Notes: generated by a model not told the origin, from the letters alone. DNA of 64,000 nucleotides from Qipengyuania citrea (GCF_009828015.1 NZ_WTYG01000002.1:62001-126000), one strand, 5' to 3'; shown: positions 40,588 to 50,149, counted from the first letter of the stretch. Made by a program: numbers and translations.

Positions 40588-42150
40588 CTACCCGTTCCGC
40601 GCCCAGCCGGCGCGCGCCGGTTCGAGCCGGTCGAGGAAGGCCTCGGCGCTGTCGAGATAGTCGCGCTGGCGCTCCTCGCCCATGCGGTCCCAGGTGGCAT
40701 AGATGCGCCCGATCCGGTGGTTCTGCTCCAGCCGCTCGCGGTGCCGGTCCATGAAATGCCAGTACAGCGGATTGAACGGGCAGGCGCCTTCGCCCGTCTT
40801 CTTGCTGGGCGAATAGGTGCAGCCCGCGCAGTAATTGCTCATCTTGTTGATATAATTGCCGCTCGCCGCATAGGGCTTGGACGCCAGCTTCCCGCCATCG
40901 GCATAAAGGATCATTGCCGCCACATTGGGCAATTCGACCCATTCATAGGCATCGGCATAGACCACGAGATACCAGTCCTGCACCTCGCGCGGGTTCACTC
41001 CAGCGAGCAATGCGAAATTGCCGAGTACCATCAGCCGCTGGATATGGTGCGCATGCGCATTGTCGCGGGTCGAGCGGATGCAGTCGGCGAGGCAGGCCAT
41101 CTCGGTCTCGCCGGTCCAGTAGAACTCGGGCAGGCCGCGCTGCGCGTTGAGCGCATTGGCTTCCTGCAGATGCGGCATCTGGTGCCAGTAGAAGCCGCGC
41201 ACATATTCGCGCCAGCCGATGATCTGGCGGACGAAGCCTTCCACGCTGTTGAGTGGCGCGCGCCCCGCGCGATAGGCTTCCTCCGCGCGGCGGCACAGCT
41301 CGAGCGGGTCGAGCAGGCCGAGATTGATGCTGGTCGAAAGCATCGAATGGAACAGATCGTCCTCGCCCGCGACCATGGCGTCCTGATAGGGGCCGAAGCA
41401 CTCGATGCGCTCGGCGAAGAAAGCATCGGCGGCCTCTTCGGCCTCGTCGCGCGTCACCGGCCAGCCGAATGTGTCGAGCGAGCCGAAATGGTCGCCGAAC
41501 CGCGCCTCGACCAGCTCGATGACCTCCTGTGTCACGGTGTCGGGTTCGAACTTGGGGCGTTCCGGGGCGGCGAGCCCCTCCTTGGGCGGCTTGCGGTTCT
41601 CGCTATCGTAATTCCACGCGCCGCCTTCGGGCTTGCCGTCCTCGGCCATGAGCAGCCCGGTCTTGCGCCGCATCTCGCGGTAGAAGAACTCCATCCGCAA
41701 TTCCTTGCGGTCTTGCGCCCAGTCGTCGAACTCGGCCTGGGTGCAGATGAAGCGGTCGTCGCGCAGGATTTCTATTTCGCATGCGAACTTGTCCGCCCAT
41801 TGCTCCATGTCCTGCCGCACGCGCCATTCGCCCGCCTCGACCACGCTGACCAGCCGCGGGCCGTGCCGTTCGATCGCGCGTGCGACCTCGCCGGTGAAGC
41901 TCCCTGCATTGTCCGGATTGCCAAGTTCGGTGTAGTCGACGCTCCAGCCCGCATCGCGCAATTCCTCGGCGAAATGGCGCATGGCGGAAAAGATCAGCGC
42001 GATCTTCTGCTTGTGGTGGCGGACATAGGTCGCCTCGTCCCACACCTCCATCATCAGGATGACGGTATCGTCCTTGGTGCGCCCGCGCAGGCTGGCAAGG
42101 TCGCGGGTCAGCTGGTCGCCGAGGATGGGCACGAGGACGGGGCCGGGCAT
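40588..42150 (-). CDS. phrB: FeS bacterial cryptochrome/(6-4) photolyase (PhrB/CryB type)
   Basis: Light-driven repair of (6-4) photoproducts, or a photoreceptor. The 520-residue protein from ATG 42150 starts PVLVPILGDQLTRDLASL, as in this clade. It carries the 4Fe-4S ligands: a Cys at about 353 or 357 in MACLADC, Cys441 and Cys444 in NYCAGCTYS, and Cys457 in GEGACPFNPLYW. HHIQRLMVLGNFALL and WYLVVYADAYEWVELPNV form the FAD pocket. Positions match those of Agrobacterium PhrB closely. The 232-base region between this gene and the OmpA gene holds no other feature I can support. Confidence 0.93.
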   Translation of the reverse strand: MPGPVLVPILGDQLTRDLASLRGRTKDDTVILMMEVWDEATYVRHHKQKIALIFSAMRHFAEELRDAGWSVDYTELGNPDNAGSFTGEVARAIERHGPRLVSVVEAGEWRVRQDMEQWADKFACEIEILRDDRFICTQAEFDDWAQDRKELRMEFFYREMRRKTGLLMAEDGKPEGGAWNYDSENRKPPKEGLAAPERPKFEPDTVTQEVIELVEARFGDHFGSLDTFGWPVTRDEAEEAADAFFAERIECFGPYQDAMVAGEDDLFHSMLSTSINLGLLDPLELCRRAEEAYRAGRAPLNSVEGFVRQIIGWREYVRGFYWHQMPHLQEANALNAQRGLPEFYWTGETEMACLADCIRSTRDNAHAHHIQRLMVLGNFALLAGVNPREVQDWYLVVYADAYEWVELPNVAAMILYADGGKLASKPYAASGNYINKMSNYCAGCTYSPSKKTGEGACPFNPLYWHFMDRHRERLEQNHRIGRIYATWDRMGEERQRDYLDSAEAFLDRLEPARAGWARNG

Positions 42151-42184
42151 GGTTATTCCAATGCCCGGCTCCCGCGATGGTGCC

Positions 42185-42781
42185 TTACAGCTTGGCGATT
42201 TCCTGCTTCGCCGCATTCATGCCCTGTTCGATGGCCTCGGGACCGAAGCCAGCCTTCTCGACGCGGACGAAATGCAGATCGTCCACCCCGATGAAGCCGA
42301 AAAAGGTGGTCAGCAGGCTTTCCTGGTTCTCGGCCAGCTGGTCGGTCGAATATTCGCCGCCGCGCGCCGAGGCGACCACGACCTTGCGTCCGCCGGCGAG
42401 CCCTTCGGGGCCGTTTGCGCCATATTTGAACGTCACGCCGGGCACGCCGAGCCGGTCGAGCCATGCCTTGAGCTGGCTGGGGATGGTGAAATTGTACATC
42501 GGCGCGCCGACGATCACCACGTCGCTGGCGAGGAATTCGTCGAGCACCGCGCGCTGTTCGGGATAGGCTGCGGCAACCGCTTCCTCATGCGTTTCGGGCG
42601 GGGTGCGGATCGCGCTGGTGGTGATCGGGTCGATATGCGGCAACGGTTCGGCCACGAGATCGCGCGTGACCACCTTGGCCTCGGGATGCTTGGCAGTGAA
42701 ATGGGCGAGCAGTTCGTCGGTCAGCTTGCGGCTGATGGACTGGTCGCCGGTGGTCGAGCTGTCGATACGAAGGATTTGCAT
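42185..42781 (-). CDS. azoR: FMN-dependent NADH-azoreductase
   Basis: A 198-residue flavodoxin-fold quinone/azo reductase giving two-electron reduction of quinones. Features: the QILRIDSSTTGDQSISRKLT N-terminal phosphate-binding loop, GAPMYNFTIPSQLKAWLDRL, and VVVASARGGEYS. Divergent from an HxlR regulator with a palindrome in the 41-base gap, the standard arrangement for quinone or electrophile-responsive control. GGAG lies about 9 bases before ATG 42781. Confidence 0.92.
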   Translation of the reverse strand: MQILRIDSSTTGDQSISRKLTDELLAHFTAKHPEAKVVTRDLVAEPLPHIDPITTSAIRTPPETHEEAVAAAYPEQRAVLDEFLASDVVIVGAPMYNFTIPSQLKAWLDRLGVPGVTFKYGANGPEGLAGGRKVVVASARGGEYSTDQLAENQESLLTTFFGFIGVDDLHFVRVEKAGFGPEAIEQGMNAAKQEIAKL

Positions 42782-42796
42782 TGGGGGAACTCCATA

Positions 42797-42811
42797 GTTA
42801 CTGTTGATAAC
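42797..42811. promoter_or_regulatory. candidate HxlR operator in the azoR/hxlR divergent gap
   Basis: GTTA, seven bases (CTGTTGA) and TAAC form a symmetric site centred between the two starts. It is close to both start codons, so binding could block both transcripts. HxlR regulators often bind such gaps; the site itself is inferred. Confidence 0.45.
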
Positions 42812-42822
42812 CTGGAGGCCAT

Positions 42823-43248
42823 ATGGAAACTGTACCCCACCCCGCGCAAGAAGGCACTTCGTTGTCCGATAGGGACACGGGTGTTCCCCTTGAGGTTCAT
42901 AATGCGCCGCAATGCACCGCGGTGAACGACATCCTCGCGCGTGTCGGCGACAAATGGTCGGTTCGCGTCGTGATGGGGCTGGCCGACGGGTCGCGGCGGT
43001 TCAACGAATTGCGGCGCGATATTCCGGGTATTTCGCAGCGCATGCTGACGCGCACGCTGCGCGGGCTGGAGCGCGACGGGCTGGTCAGTCGCACGGTCAC
43101 CCCCAGCGTGCCGCCGCGCGTCGACTATGCGCTCACCGCGCTGGGGCGCTCGCTGTGCGATCCGGTGGCGCAGCTGGGCAATTGGGCGATTGCCAATATC
43201 GGCAAGGTCGAGGCCGCGCGTGCGGTCTATGACGGCGGTCAGGACTAG
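42823..43248 (+). CDS. HxlR-family winged-helix regulator
   Basis: A 141-residue MarR-like winged-helix regulator: QCTAVNDILARVGDKWSVRV, then FNELRRDIPGISQRMLTRTL as the recognition region, and the wing VSRTVTPSVPPRVDYALTALG. One Cys at about 31 is at the position used for redox or electrophile sensing in HxlR/QorR/YodB proteins. It probably represses azoR and itself. A GGAGG run lies 7 bases before the ATG. Its stop overlaps the cinA-type stop in CTAG. Confidence 0.9.
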   Translation: METVPHPAQEGTSLSDRDTGVPLEVHNAPQCTAVNDILARVGDKWSVRVVMGLADGSRRFNELRRDIPGISQRMLTRTLRGLERDGLVSRTVTPSVPPRVDYALTALGRSLCDPVAQLGNWAIANIGKVEAARAVYDGGQD

Positions 43249-43760
43249 GCCGAAAGATCGAGCTTTTCGCGCAGCATGTCGAGCGCGGCGCGCAGCGCGG
43301 CGATCCGCACGCCGTCGCGGCCGATCGGCCCGAAGTGTTCTTCGCGGTGAGTCAGCGCGCCGGTGGTATCGGCGAGCGCAAAATGGACGAGGCCTTCCTC
43401 GTCATCTTCGCCCCCGGGGCCAGCGAAACCGGTGATCGAAACCGCCAGCTGCGCGTCCGATCGTTCAAGCGCGCCTGCGGCCATCGCTTCGGCGACCGCG
43501 CGGCTGACTGCGCCGCAATTCTCGACCATGTCACTTGCGAGACCCAGCAGATCGCATTTGGCCCCATCCGAATAGGACACCACGCCGCGGTCGAACACGT
43601 GGCTGTAACCCGGGACGTCGGTGAACAGCGCAGCGAGCAAGCCGCCGGTGCAGCTTTCGGCGGTGGCCAGCTGCCAGCCGCGGTCCTTGGCGGCGGCAAG
43701 GATTCGCTCGGCCAGCCGGCAGACGTCGTCGGGAAGGGCAGCTTCGAGTTCTTCAGCCAT
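43245..43760 (-). CDS. CinA-family protein (nicotinamide-nucleotide amidase domain)
   Basis: A 171-residue protein equal to the C-terminal CinA domain alone: LATAESCTGGLLAALFTDVPG with the catalytic Ser/Cys region, YSDGAKCDLLGL, and AVSITGFAGPGGEDDEEGLV. PncC-type enzymes deamidate NMN to NaMN for pyridine nucleotide salvage. The N-terminal molybdopterin-like domain of full CinA is missing, as in PncC. Divergent from nothing; it follows priA in the same direction by 56 bases. Confidence 0.9.
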   Translation of the reverse strand: MAEELEAALPDDVCRLAERILAAAKDRGWQLATAESCTGGLLAALFTDVPGYSHVFDRGVVSYSDGAKCDLLGLASDMVENCGAVSRAVAEAMAAGALERSDAQLAVSITGFAGPGGEDDEEGLVHFALADTTGALTHREEHFGPIGRDGVRIAALRAALDMLREKLDLSA

Positions 43761-43816
43761 ACGGCGGGCAAACGTCCCGCCGAAACCCCGGGTTCCCGAA
43801 CTTGCGTGGCCCAAGC

Positions 43817-45982
43817 CTAGACGAAGCTGTAGGGGTCGATATCGACTGCCACGCGCACGCCGGGCGGGTGGTCGATCGCGGCCAGCCAGCGGCGGATGAC
43901 CTGCTGCAATTGCACGCTGCGCCGCGCGTTGATGAGGAAGCGGTAGCGATAGCGGCCGCGCAGCAGCGCCATCGGGGCGGGCGCGGGGCCGAGGATCATG
44001 CATTCGGCGACATCGGGACGGAAGGCGCCGATGCGGTTGGCTGCCTCGCGCGCCTCGGCATCGTCCTCGCTGGAAATGATGATCGAGGCCCAGCGGCCGA
44101 AGGGCGGGGCGCCCGCCTCGCGGCGCATCTCGGTTTCGGCGGAATAGAAGGCATCGCGGTCGCCCGCGGCCAGCGCGGCAATCACCGGCGCGTCGGGGTG
44201 GCGGGTCTGCAGCAGCACTTCGCCCGGTTTCGAACCGCGCCCGGCGCGCCCTGCGACCTGCGCGACCTGCTGGTAGGTCCGCTCGCCCGCGCGCAGATCG
44301 CCGCCCTCGAGCCCGAGATCGGCATCTACCACGCCGACCAGCGTCAGCTCGGGGAAATGGAACCCCTTGGTTACCAATTGCGTGCCGACGATCACGTCCA
44401 CCTCGCGCGCCTCGACCGCGGCGATGAATTCGGCGGCTCTGCCGGGCGAATTGAGCGTGTCCGAAGTGGCGACGAAGACACGCGCCTGCGGCAGGCGCTC
44501 GGCCACTTCGTCGGCGATCCGTTCGACCCCGGGGCCGCAGGCGACGAGACAGTCGGGCTCGCCGCATTCGGTGCAGGACTTGGGCGCAGGGGCCTCGTGC
44601 CCGCAATGGTGGCAGGCAAGCCGGTTGGTGAAACGGTGTTCGACCAGCCACGCGCTGCAATTGGGGCATTGGTAGCGAAAACCGCAATTGCGGCACAGCG
44701 TCAGCGGGGCATAGCCGCGCCGGTTGAGGAACAGCAGCGATTGTTCGCCGCGTTCGAGCCGTGCCTCGATCCCGTCGACCAGCCGCTGAGCCAGCCACAT
44801 GCCCTGCGGCGGCTTTTCCTCGGTCAGGTCGATCGCCTCGATCGTGGGCATCTGCGCCCCGCCGTAGCGGCTCGGCAGGTCGATCTTCGCATAGATCCCG
44901 CTTTCGGCCATCTGCAGGCTTTCGAGTGCGGGGGTGGCGCTGGCGAGCACCACGGGCACCTGCTCGAAATGCCCGCGCATCACCGCGACGTCGCGCGCAT
45001 TGTAGCGCACGCCCTCTTCCTGCTTGAAGCTGGTCTCGTGCGCTTCGTCGACCACGATCAGGCCAAGCTGGCGAAACGGAAGAAAGAGCGCCGAGCGCGC
45101 ACCGACCACCACCTGCGCGCTGCCTTCGGATACGGCGCGGTAGGCGCGTCGGCGCTCGGTCGATTTGAGCGAGGAGTGCCACAGCACCGGCGGCGCGCCG
45201 AACCGCTCCTCGAAGCGGTGAAGGAAGTTCTCGGTCAGCGCGATTTCGGGCAGCAGGACCAGCACCTGCCGCCCCATCCGCAGCGCCTGCGCAACGGGTT
45301 CGAAATAGGTCTCGGTCTTGCCCGACCCGGTCACCCCGTCGAGCAGGAAGGGGGCAAACTCCGCCTTGCGCACCGCGTTGGAAAAGATGTCCGCCGCCTC
45401 GCGCTGCTGCGCGCTCAGCGCGATCTCGACGAAATCGGGCCGCGCGGGCGGATAGGGGCGGTCGCAATCGACCTCTACCGGCTCGAGTGCGCCGTGGTTG
45501 ACCAGCCCGCGCAGCACGCCTTCGGAAACCCCGGCGATCCCCGCCAGTTCGCGGATCGTCGCCTGCTCGCCTTCCAGCGCGCCCAATGCCGCCTCGCGCT
45601 GCGGCGTCATGCGCTCGGGCAGGCCTCCGGTCAGGCGGTATTCGGTCATTGTCGCGGGACCCTTGAGCGCGCCGCCCGATGACAGCGCCATCCGCGCCAC
45701 GCTGGCGAGCGAGGCGACGTAATAGTCCGCGGTCCATTCAATCAACCGTCTGAGCGCGGCAGAGAGTGGCGGCACGGGCAGCACGCCGCGCAGCGGGCGC
45801 AGTTTTTCGGCCGGAACCTCGGTTCCGGCAAGCCGTTCAGCTTCCCAGACAATTCCGATCACTGTGCGCGGACCCAGCGGGCATTCGACCACGGAACCCG
45901 GTCCGACATCCATACCCTCGGGCACCTTGTAGTCGAGCGGGCCGAGAGCGGCATTGAGGACGAGGCAGCGCACGCGGTTCAT
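43817..45982 (-). CDS. priA: primosomal replication-restart helicase PriA
   Basis: Reloads the replisome at collapsed forks. The 721-residue protein from ATG 45982 has an N-terminal 3'-binding domain (RVRCLVLNAALGPLDYKVP), Walker A DGVTGSGKTETYF, the DEAH box VDEAHETSFKQE, and a paired zinc region with eight Cys (LCRNCGFRYQCPNC, HHCGHEA, SCTECGEPDC). Helicase motif VI QVAGRAGRGSKPGEV follows. ATG 46033 is an alternative start, but homology begins at RVRCLVLN. Confidence 0.96.
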   Translation of the reverse strand: MNRVRCLVLNAALGPLDYKVPEGMDVGPGSVVECPLGPRTVIGIVWEAERLAGTEVPAEKLRPLRGVLPVPPLSAALRRLIEWTADYYVASLASVARMALSSGGALKGPATMTEYRLTGGLPERMTPQREAALGALEGEQATIRELAGIAGVSEGVLRGLVNHGALEPVEVDCDRPYPPARPDFVEIALSAQQREAADIFSNAVRKAEFAPFLLDGVTGSGKTETYFEPVAQALRMGRQVLVLLPEIALTENFLHRFEERFGAPPVLWHSSLKSTERRRAYRAVSEGSAQVVVGARSALFLPFRQLGLIVVDEAHETSFKQEEGVRYNARDVAVMRGHFEQVPVVLASATPALESLQMAESGIYAKIDLPSRYGGAQMPTIEAIDLTEEKPPQGMWLAQRLVDGIEARLERGEQSLLFLNRRGYAPLTLCRNCGFRYQCPNCSAWLVEHRFTNRLACHHCGHEAPAPKSCTECGEPDCLVACGPGVERIADEVAERLPQARVFVATSDTLNSPGRAAEFIAAVEAREVDVIVGTQLVTKGFHFPELTLVGVVDADLGLEGGDLRAGERTYQQVAQVAGRAGRGSKPGEVLLQTRHPDAPVIAALAAGDRDAFYSAETEMRREAGAPPFGRWASIIISSEDDAEAREAANRIGAFRPDVAECMILGPAPAPMALLRGRYRYRFLINARRSVQLQQVIRRWLAAIDHPPGVRVAVDIDPYSFV

Positions 45983-46032
45983 GGCCCGGCCATATGGGCG
46001 GCCACAGGTGTGCGAAACAAGGGCAGGATACA

Positions 46033-46743
46033 ATGAGGACCAGCGATATGACCGATATTCTCGTCAAACCCACCGGACGGCGCGGCTTCCTCGGCGGGGC
46101 CATGGCCGGGGGCGGCCTTCTTCTGCTGCCCGCCTGTTCGACGATACCCGGTTTCGGCATGGTCGATGCGGTCCAGCGCATCCTGTTCCTGTCGAGCGAA
46201 CGCGCTTTCGCGCGGATGCTCGAAGGCGGCGGCTTCTGGGACGAACAGGTCGCGCAGGTCGGCTTCGGCGAGCTGCTGGGCGCGCGCGGCGACGTGGTGT
46301 CGCGTATCCTCACCTCCGCCTTGTTCAAGAGCCGGCTCGAAAACGCGTTCGGCGACATTGCTTATGAAGGCGCGCAGCGCGCGGCACCGCTGGTGACCGA
46401 TGCGGTGCGCACCATCGGCATCCAGAACGCGATCGACCTCGTGCGCGGCGGCCCCACTGCGGCGACCAGCTTCCTGCGCGATTCGATGGGCCGCAGCCTG
46501 GTCGAGGCGATGGTGCCCGAACTGGGCGATGCGCTGCGCGTCGCGCAGGACCCGCTGGTGGCAGAGCTGGTGCCGGGTCTCGCCGGGGTCGATCTCGCGG
46601 GCGCGGTTACGCGCTTCGCAGGCTCTATCGACACCACCATCTGGCGCGAGATCGGGACCGAGGAAGCGGCGATCCGCCGCAACCCGCAGGCCACGCGCGA
46701 CCCGCTGATCATCGGCGTGTTCGGCGCGGGGGCGCAGTACTAG
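46033..46743 (+). CDS. DUF4197 lipoprotein
   Basis: A 236-residue protein (ATG 46033, or ATG 46048). It has an RRGFLGGAMAGGGLLLLPACST signal with a twin Arg and a lipobox Cys, so it could use either the Tat or Sec route to the membrane. The mature part (about 40-236) is helical and matches DUF4197 (VDAVQRILFLSSERAFARML, DVVSRILTSALFKSRLENAF). Function unknown. Divergent from priA across 50 bases. Confidence 0.8.
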   Translation: MRTSDMTDILVKPTGRRGFLGGAMAGGGLLLLPACSTIPGFGMVDAVQRILFLSSERAFARMLEGGGFWDEQVAQVGFGELLGARGDVVSRILTSALFKSRLENAFGDIAYEGAQRAAPLVTDAVRTIGIQNAIDLVRGGPTAATSFLRDSMGRSLVEAMVPELGDALRVAQDPLVAELVPGLAGVDLAGAVTRFAGSIDTTIWREIGTEEAAIRRNPQATRDPLIIGVFGAGAQY

Positions 46744-46764
46744 CCGCAGGCCATATCGGACGCT

Positions 46765-46800
46765 AAGGCTCTGCGGGAATCGCAATTCCCCCGGAGCCTT
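46765..46800 (+). promoter_or_regulatory. nested hairpin covering the transaldolase ribosome site
   Basis: AAGGCTC, TGC, GGGAAT, loop CGCA, ATTCCC, CCG, GAGCCTT form two stacked perfect stems ending 5 bases before ATG 46806. The only Shine-Dalgarno match, GGAG at 46793-46796, is within the outer stem. There is no U tract. Translational control or an unusual terminator of the DUF4197 gene are both possible. Confidence 0.5.
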
Positions 46801-46805
46801 CGCGC

Positions 46806-47468
46806 ATGAAATTCTTCGTCGACACCGCCGATATCGCCGACATCAGGGAAATGGCCGACACCGGCCTGCTTGACGGCGTCACCACCAATCCGTCGCTGAT
46901 CGCCAAATCGGGCCGCGATTTCATGGATGTGACGAAGGAAATCTGCGATATCGTGGACGGCCCGGTCAGCGCCGAAGTCGTCGCGCTCGATCACGACACG
47001 ATGATGAAAGAGGCCGAAACGCTGCGCAAGATCGCGGACAATGTCTGTATCAAGGTGCCGCTGACGATCGACGGGCTCAAGACCTGCAAGAAGCTGACCG
47101 GCGATGGCACGATGGTCAATGTGACGCTGTGCTTCTCCGCCAACCAGGCGCTGCTGGCGGCCAAGGCGGGCGCGACCTTCGTTTCGCCCTTCGTCGGGCG
47201 GCATGACGACAACGGCTTCGACGGCATGGCGCTGATCCGCGATATCCGCCTGATCTACGACAACTATCCCAATTTCTCGACCGAGATCCTCGTCGCCTCG
47301 ATCCGCAATCCGGTGCATGTGCTCGAAAGCGCGCGCATCGGTGCCGATGTCGCGACCATGCCCGCGGCGGTGATCAAGGGCCTGTTCAAGCATGTCCTGA
47401 CCGAAAAGGGCATCGAAGGCTTCCTCAAGGACTGGGACAAGACGGGCCAGTCGATCCCCACCGCATAA
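46806..47468 (+). CDS. fsa: fructose-6-phosphate aldolase/transaldolase (TalC type)
   Basis: A 220-residue small transaldolase. [20 protein letters not shown] at the start, [12 protein letters not shown], the Schiff-base Lys83 in [11 protein letters not shown], and a terminal helix with [11 protein letters not shown]. TalC-type enzymes act as transaldolase in the pentose phosphate pathway or as fructose-6-phosphate aldolase; sequence alone does not separate these. cobT starts at the base after its stop codon. Confidence 0.92.
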   Translation: MKFFVDTADIADIREMADTGLLDGVTTNPSLIAKSGRDFMDVTKEICDIVDGPVSAEVVALDHDTMMKEAETLRKIADNVCIKVPLTIDGLKTCKKLTGDGTMVNVTLCFSANQALLAAKAGATFVSPFVGRHDDNGFDGMALIRDIRLIYDNYPNFSTEILVASIRNPVHVLESARIGADVATMPAAVIKGLFKHVLTEKGIEGFLKDWDKTGQSIPTA

Positions 47469-49295
47469 GTGAGCGAACAGACTCCTCTCGACCGCTTCAA
47501 GCAGGCGCTGACCGGCGCCAGCCGCGCGCTTGCGCATGAAGCGGAAGTCGAAGTCGCGTGGAGCGCGGATGCGCCGACCCAGTCGGGCAAGAACTTCCGC
47601 GTGCCGCTGCCCGGGCGCAATCTCCCGCGCGAGCAGGCGATCGAAGCGCGCGGCTTTGCCGACAGTTTCGCGCTGCGGCTCCGGCATCACAGCGAAGCGC
47701 TGCATGGCAAGGGCGCGCCGCCCGAACCGATCGCGCGCGCCTGTTACGACGCGATCGAACAGGTTCGCTACGAAGCAATCGGCTCCACGCGCTATGCCGG
47801 CATTCGCGGCAATCTCGACGCGGCGGTCGAGATGCGTACCGCGTCCGATCCGATCGTGCGCGCCGAAGCGGCGGGCGATGTCCCGCTGCCCACCGCGCTG
47901 TCGCTGATGCTGCGCGAGGCGCTGACCGGCGAAGCGGTGCCCGAACGCGCCCGCGCGGCGGTTGATCTGGTGCGTGAGGATATCCTTGCCAAGATCGGCA
48001 CCGACATGGACGGGCTGGCCGATGTGCTCGACGACCAGCGCGCCTTCCAGAACCTGACGCTCGACATCCTGCGCGATCTCGACCTGACGCTGCCCGAAAC
48101 CCCCGAACCGACCGATGCCGAGGATGGCGAGGACGAGGAGGGCGAGAACCCCGAGGACCAGGACGAAACCGACGAGGAAGACGAGGGCGGGGCCGAACCC
48201 GATGCCGCCGATGCCCGTTCGGAAGTCACCGATGGCGAGGCCGAGGGCGACGCCGACCAGGACGTCGAGGGCGAACAGGAAATGTCCGATGGCGATCCGT
48301 CGGACGATGGCGAGGAAGGCATGCAGCCCGTCCGCCCCAATCGCCCGTGGACCGACTTTCCCGAAGGCTTCGACTACAAGGCCTATACCCAGAAATTCGA
48401 CGAGGAGATCGAAGCCGCCGAGCTGTGCGACAATGAAGAGCTCGACCGGCTGCGCACCTATCTCGACAGCCAGCTGGCGGGCCTGCAGGGCGTGGTCACG
48501 CGGCTGGCCAACCGGCTGCAGCGCCGCCTCATGGCGCAACAGAGCCGCAGCTGGGATTTCGACCAGGAAGAAGGCATGCTCGATGCCGCGCGGCTGACCC
48601 GCGTGGTGGTCAGCCCCGGCCATGCGCTCAGCTACAAGATCGAACGCGATACCGAGTTCAAGGACACGGTCGTTACGCTGCTGATCGACAATTCGGGCAG
48701 CATGCGCGGGCGGCCGATCTCGATCGCCGCGATCAGCGCCGATATCCTCGCGCGCACGCTCGAACGCTGCGGCGTGAAGACCGAGATCCTCGGTTTCACC
48801 ACCCGCGCGTGGAAGGGCGGGCAGAGCCGCGAGATGTGGCTCTCCGACGGGCGCCCCGCGAACCCCGGACGCCTCAACGATCTGCGTCACATCCTGTACA
48901 AGAAGGCCGACGAGCCGTGGCGCCGCGCGCGCCGCAATCTCGGCCTAATGATGCGCGAAGGCCTGCTCAAGGAAAACATCGACGGCGAGGCGCTGATGTG
49001 GGCGCACGACCGCCTGCTGCGCCGCCCCGAGGACCGCCGCATCCTGATGGTCATCTCCGACGGCGCGCCGGTCGACGACAGCTCGCTGTCGGTCAACCCG
49101 GCGGGCTTCCTCGAAAGCCATCTGCGCAAGGTGATCGACTGGATCGAGAACCAGTCGCCCGTGCAACTCGCCGCGATCGGCATCGGCCACGACGTCACGC
49201 GCTATTACAAGCGTTCGGTGACGATCATGGATGTCGAGCAATTGGGCGGGACGATTATCGAGCAATTGGCCGATCTGTTCGAGATCGAGAAATAG
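47469..49295 (+). CDS. cobT: cobaltochelatase-type CobT subunit with VWA domain
   Basis: A 608-residue protein from GTG 47469, directly after the transaldolase stop. Three parts: an N-terminal helical region (1-210) typical of CobT; a very acidic low-complexity linker (about 215-290, rich in Glu and Asp); and a C-terminal von Willebrand A domain with the MIDAS motif [21 protein letters not shown] and [11 protein letters not shown]. With CobS it forms the AAA+ motor that loads CobN for Co insertion into hydrogenobyrinate. No cobS, cobN or other cobalamin gene is in the window, so it may serve another chelatase or AAA+ partner. Confidence 0.88.
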   Translation: MSEQTPLDRFKQALTGASRALAHEAEVEVAWSADAPTQSGKNFRVPLPGRNLPREQAIEARGFADSFALRLRHHSEALHGKGAPPEPIARACYDAIEQVRYEAIGSTRYAGIRGNLDAAVEMRTASDPIVRAEAAGDVPLPTALSLMLREALTGEAVPERARAAVDLVREDILAKIGTDMDGLADVLDDQRAFQNLTLDILRDLDLTLPETPEPTDAEDGEDEEGENPEDQDETDEEDEGGAEPDAADARSEVTDGEAEGDADQDVEGEQEMSDGDPSDDGEEGMQPVRPNRPWTDFPEGFDYKAYTQKFDEEIEAAELCDNEELDRLRTYLDSQLAGLQGVVTRLANRLQRRLMAQQSRSWDFDQEEGMLDAARLTRVVVSPGHALSYKIERDTEFKDTVVTLLIDNSGSMRGRPISIAAISADILARTLERCGVKTEILGFTTRAWKGGQSREMWLSDGRPANPGRLNDLRHILYKKADEPWRRARRNLGLMMREGLLKENIDGEALMWAHDRLLRRPEDRRILMVISDGAPVDDSSLSVNPAGFLESHLRKVIDWIENQSPVQLAAIGIGHDVTRYYKRSVTIMDVEQLGGTIIEQLADLFEIEK

Positions 49296-49317
49296 GACAC
49301 GCCTGTTCAAGCATCGG

Positions 49318-49393
49318 CATCCCCGCGCAGGCGGGGATCCCGCTGCTGTGAAGCTGGCGAGGAAGTGAGCGGGACCCCCGCCTGCGCGGGGGC
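49318..49393. repeat. REP-like inverted repeat after cobT
   Basis: CATCCCCGCGCAGGCGGGGA plus TCCCGCT (49318-49345) is matched in reverse complement by AGCGGGACCCCCGCCTGCGC and GGGGGCA (49368-49393). The arms match except for one or two bases; each arm is itself a small palindrome. Such paired palindromes are common dispersed repeats in sphingomonads, in my recall. It may also act as a transcription terminator for cobT. Confidence 0.75.
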
Positions 49394-49467
49394 AACGGGC
49401 CGAGGGGGCAAGTTAGATCCGCAAATCGGGGCGCCTGCTTGCAGGCGAGGAGGAGAGACAAACTACC

Positions 49468-50139
49468 ATGAACGTTACCGAAGCCGTCCAGACGCGCCGT
49501 TCCGTCCGCGCCTTCACCGACCAGAAGGTCGAGCGCGAAACGCTTACCCGCATCCTCGAGAAGGCGCAGCGCAGCCCCTCGGGCGGCAACACGCAGCCAT
49601 GGCACGGCATCGTCCTCACAGGCGAGCCGATGCAGGCGCTGTTCGACCGCATCGCGCAGGATTTGCCCAAGGGGCGCGCGGCGTTTGCACCCGAATACAA
49701 TGTCTATCCGCCCGAACTCGACGGAGCCTACGAACAGCGCCGCCGCGGGGTGGGCGAGGACATGTACGGCGCGCTCGAAATCTCTCGCGAGGAGAAAGGC
49801 AAGCGGCTGATGTGGTTCGCCAACAATTTCCGCGCGTTCGGGGCGCCGGTGCTGATGCTGGTCCACACGCCCCGATACATGGGCCCGCCGCAGTGGAGCG
49901 ATATCGGCATGTGGCTGCAGACCGTGGGCCTGCTCGCGCGCGAGGAAGGGCTCGACACCTGCTTCCAGGAAGCCTGGGCGGTCTATGCGCCGCAGATCCG
50001 CGAAATGGTCGACATTCCCGAGGATCACACCTTCTTCTGCGGCGTCGCGATCGGTTACCGCGACGAGGAAGCCGCGGTGAACAATTTCGCCGTGAAGCGC
50101 GCCGGGATCGAGGAAAGCGTGCGCTGGGAAGGGTGGTAG
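49468..50139 (+). CDS. nitroreductase-family flavoprotein
   Basis: A 223-residue FMN enzyme: NVTEAVQTRRSVRAFTDQKV at the start (FMN-phosphate Arg pair), SPSGGNTQPWHGIVL, and GLLAREEGLDTCFQEAW near the end. The family reduces nitroaromatics, quinones or enones; physiological substrate unknown. GAGGAGGAG lies upstream of ATG 49468. Flanked on both sides by inverted repeats. Confidence 0.88.
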   Translation: MNVTEAVQTRRSVRAFTDQKVERETLTRILEKAQRSPSGGNTQPWHGIVLTGEPMQALFDRIAQDLPKGRAAFAPEYNVYPPELDGAYEQRRRGVGEDMYGALEISREEKGKRLMWFANNFRAFGAPVLMLVHTPRYMGPPQWSDIGMWLQTVGLLAREEGLDTCFQEAWAVYAPQIREMVDIPEDHTFFCGVAIGYRDEEAAVNNFAVKRAGIEESVRWEGW

Positions 50140-50149
50140 CTCCCTGCCC

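Noticed and set aside
46740..48890. 716-residue minus-strand open frame opposite fsa and cobT
   Set aside because: Antisense shadow of two well-supported genes; low-complexity composition and no recognisable domain.
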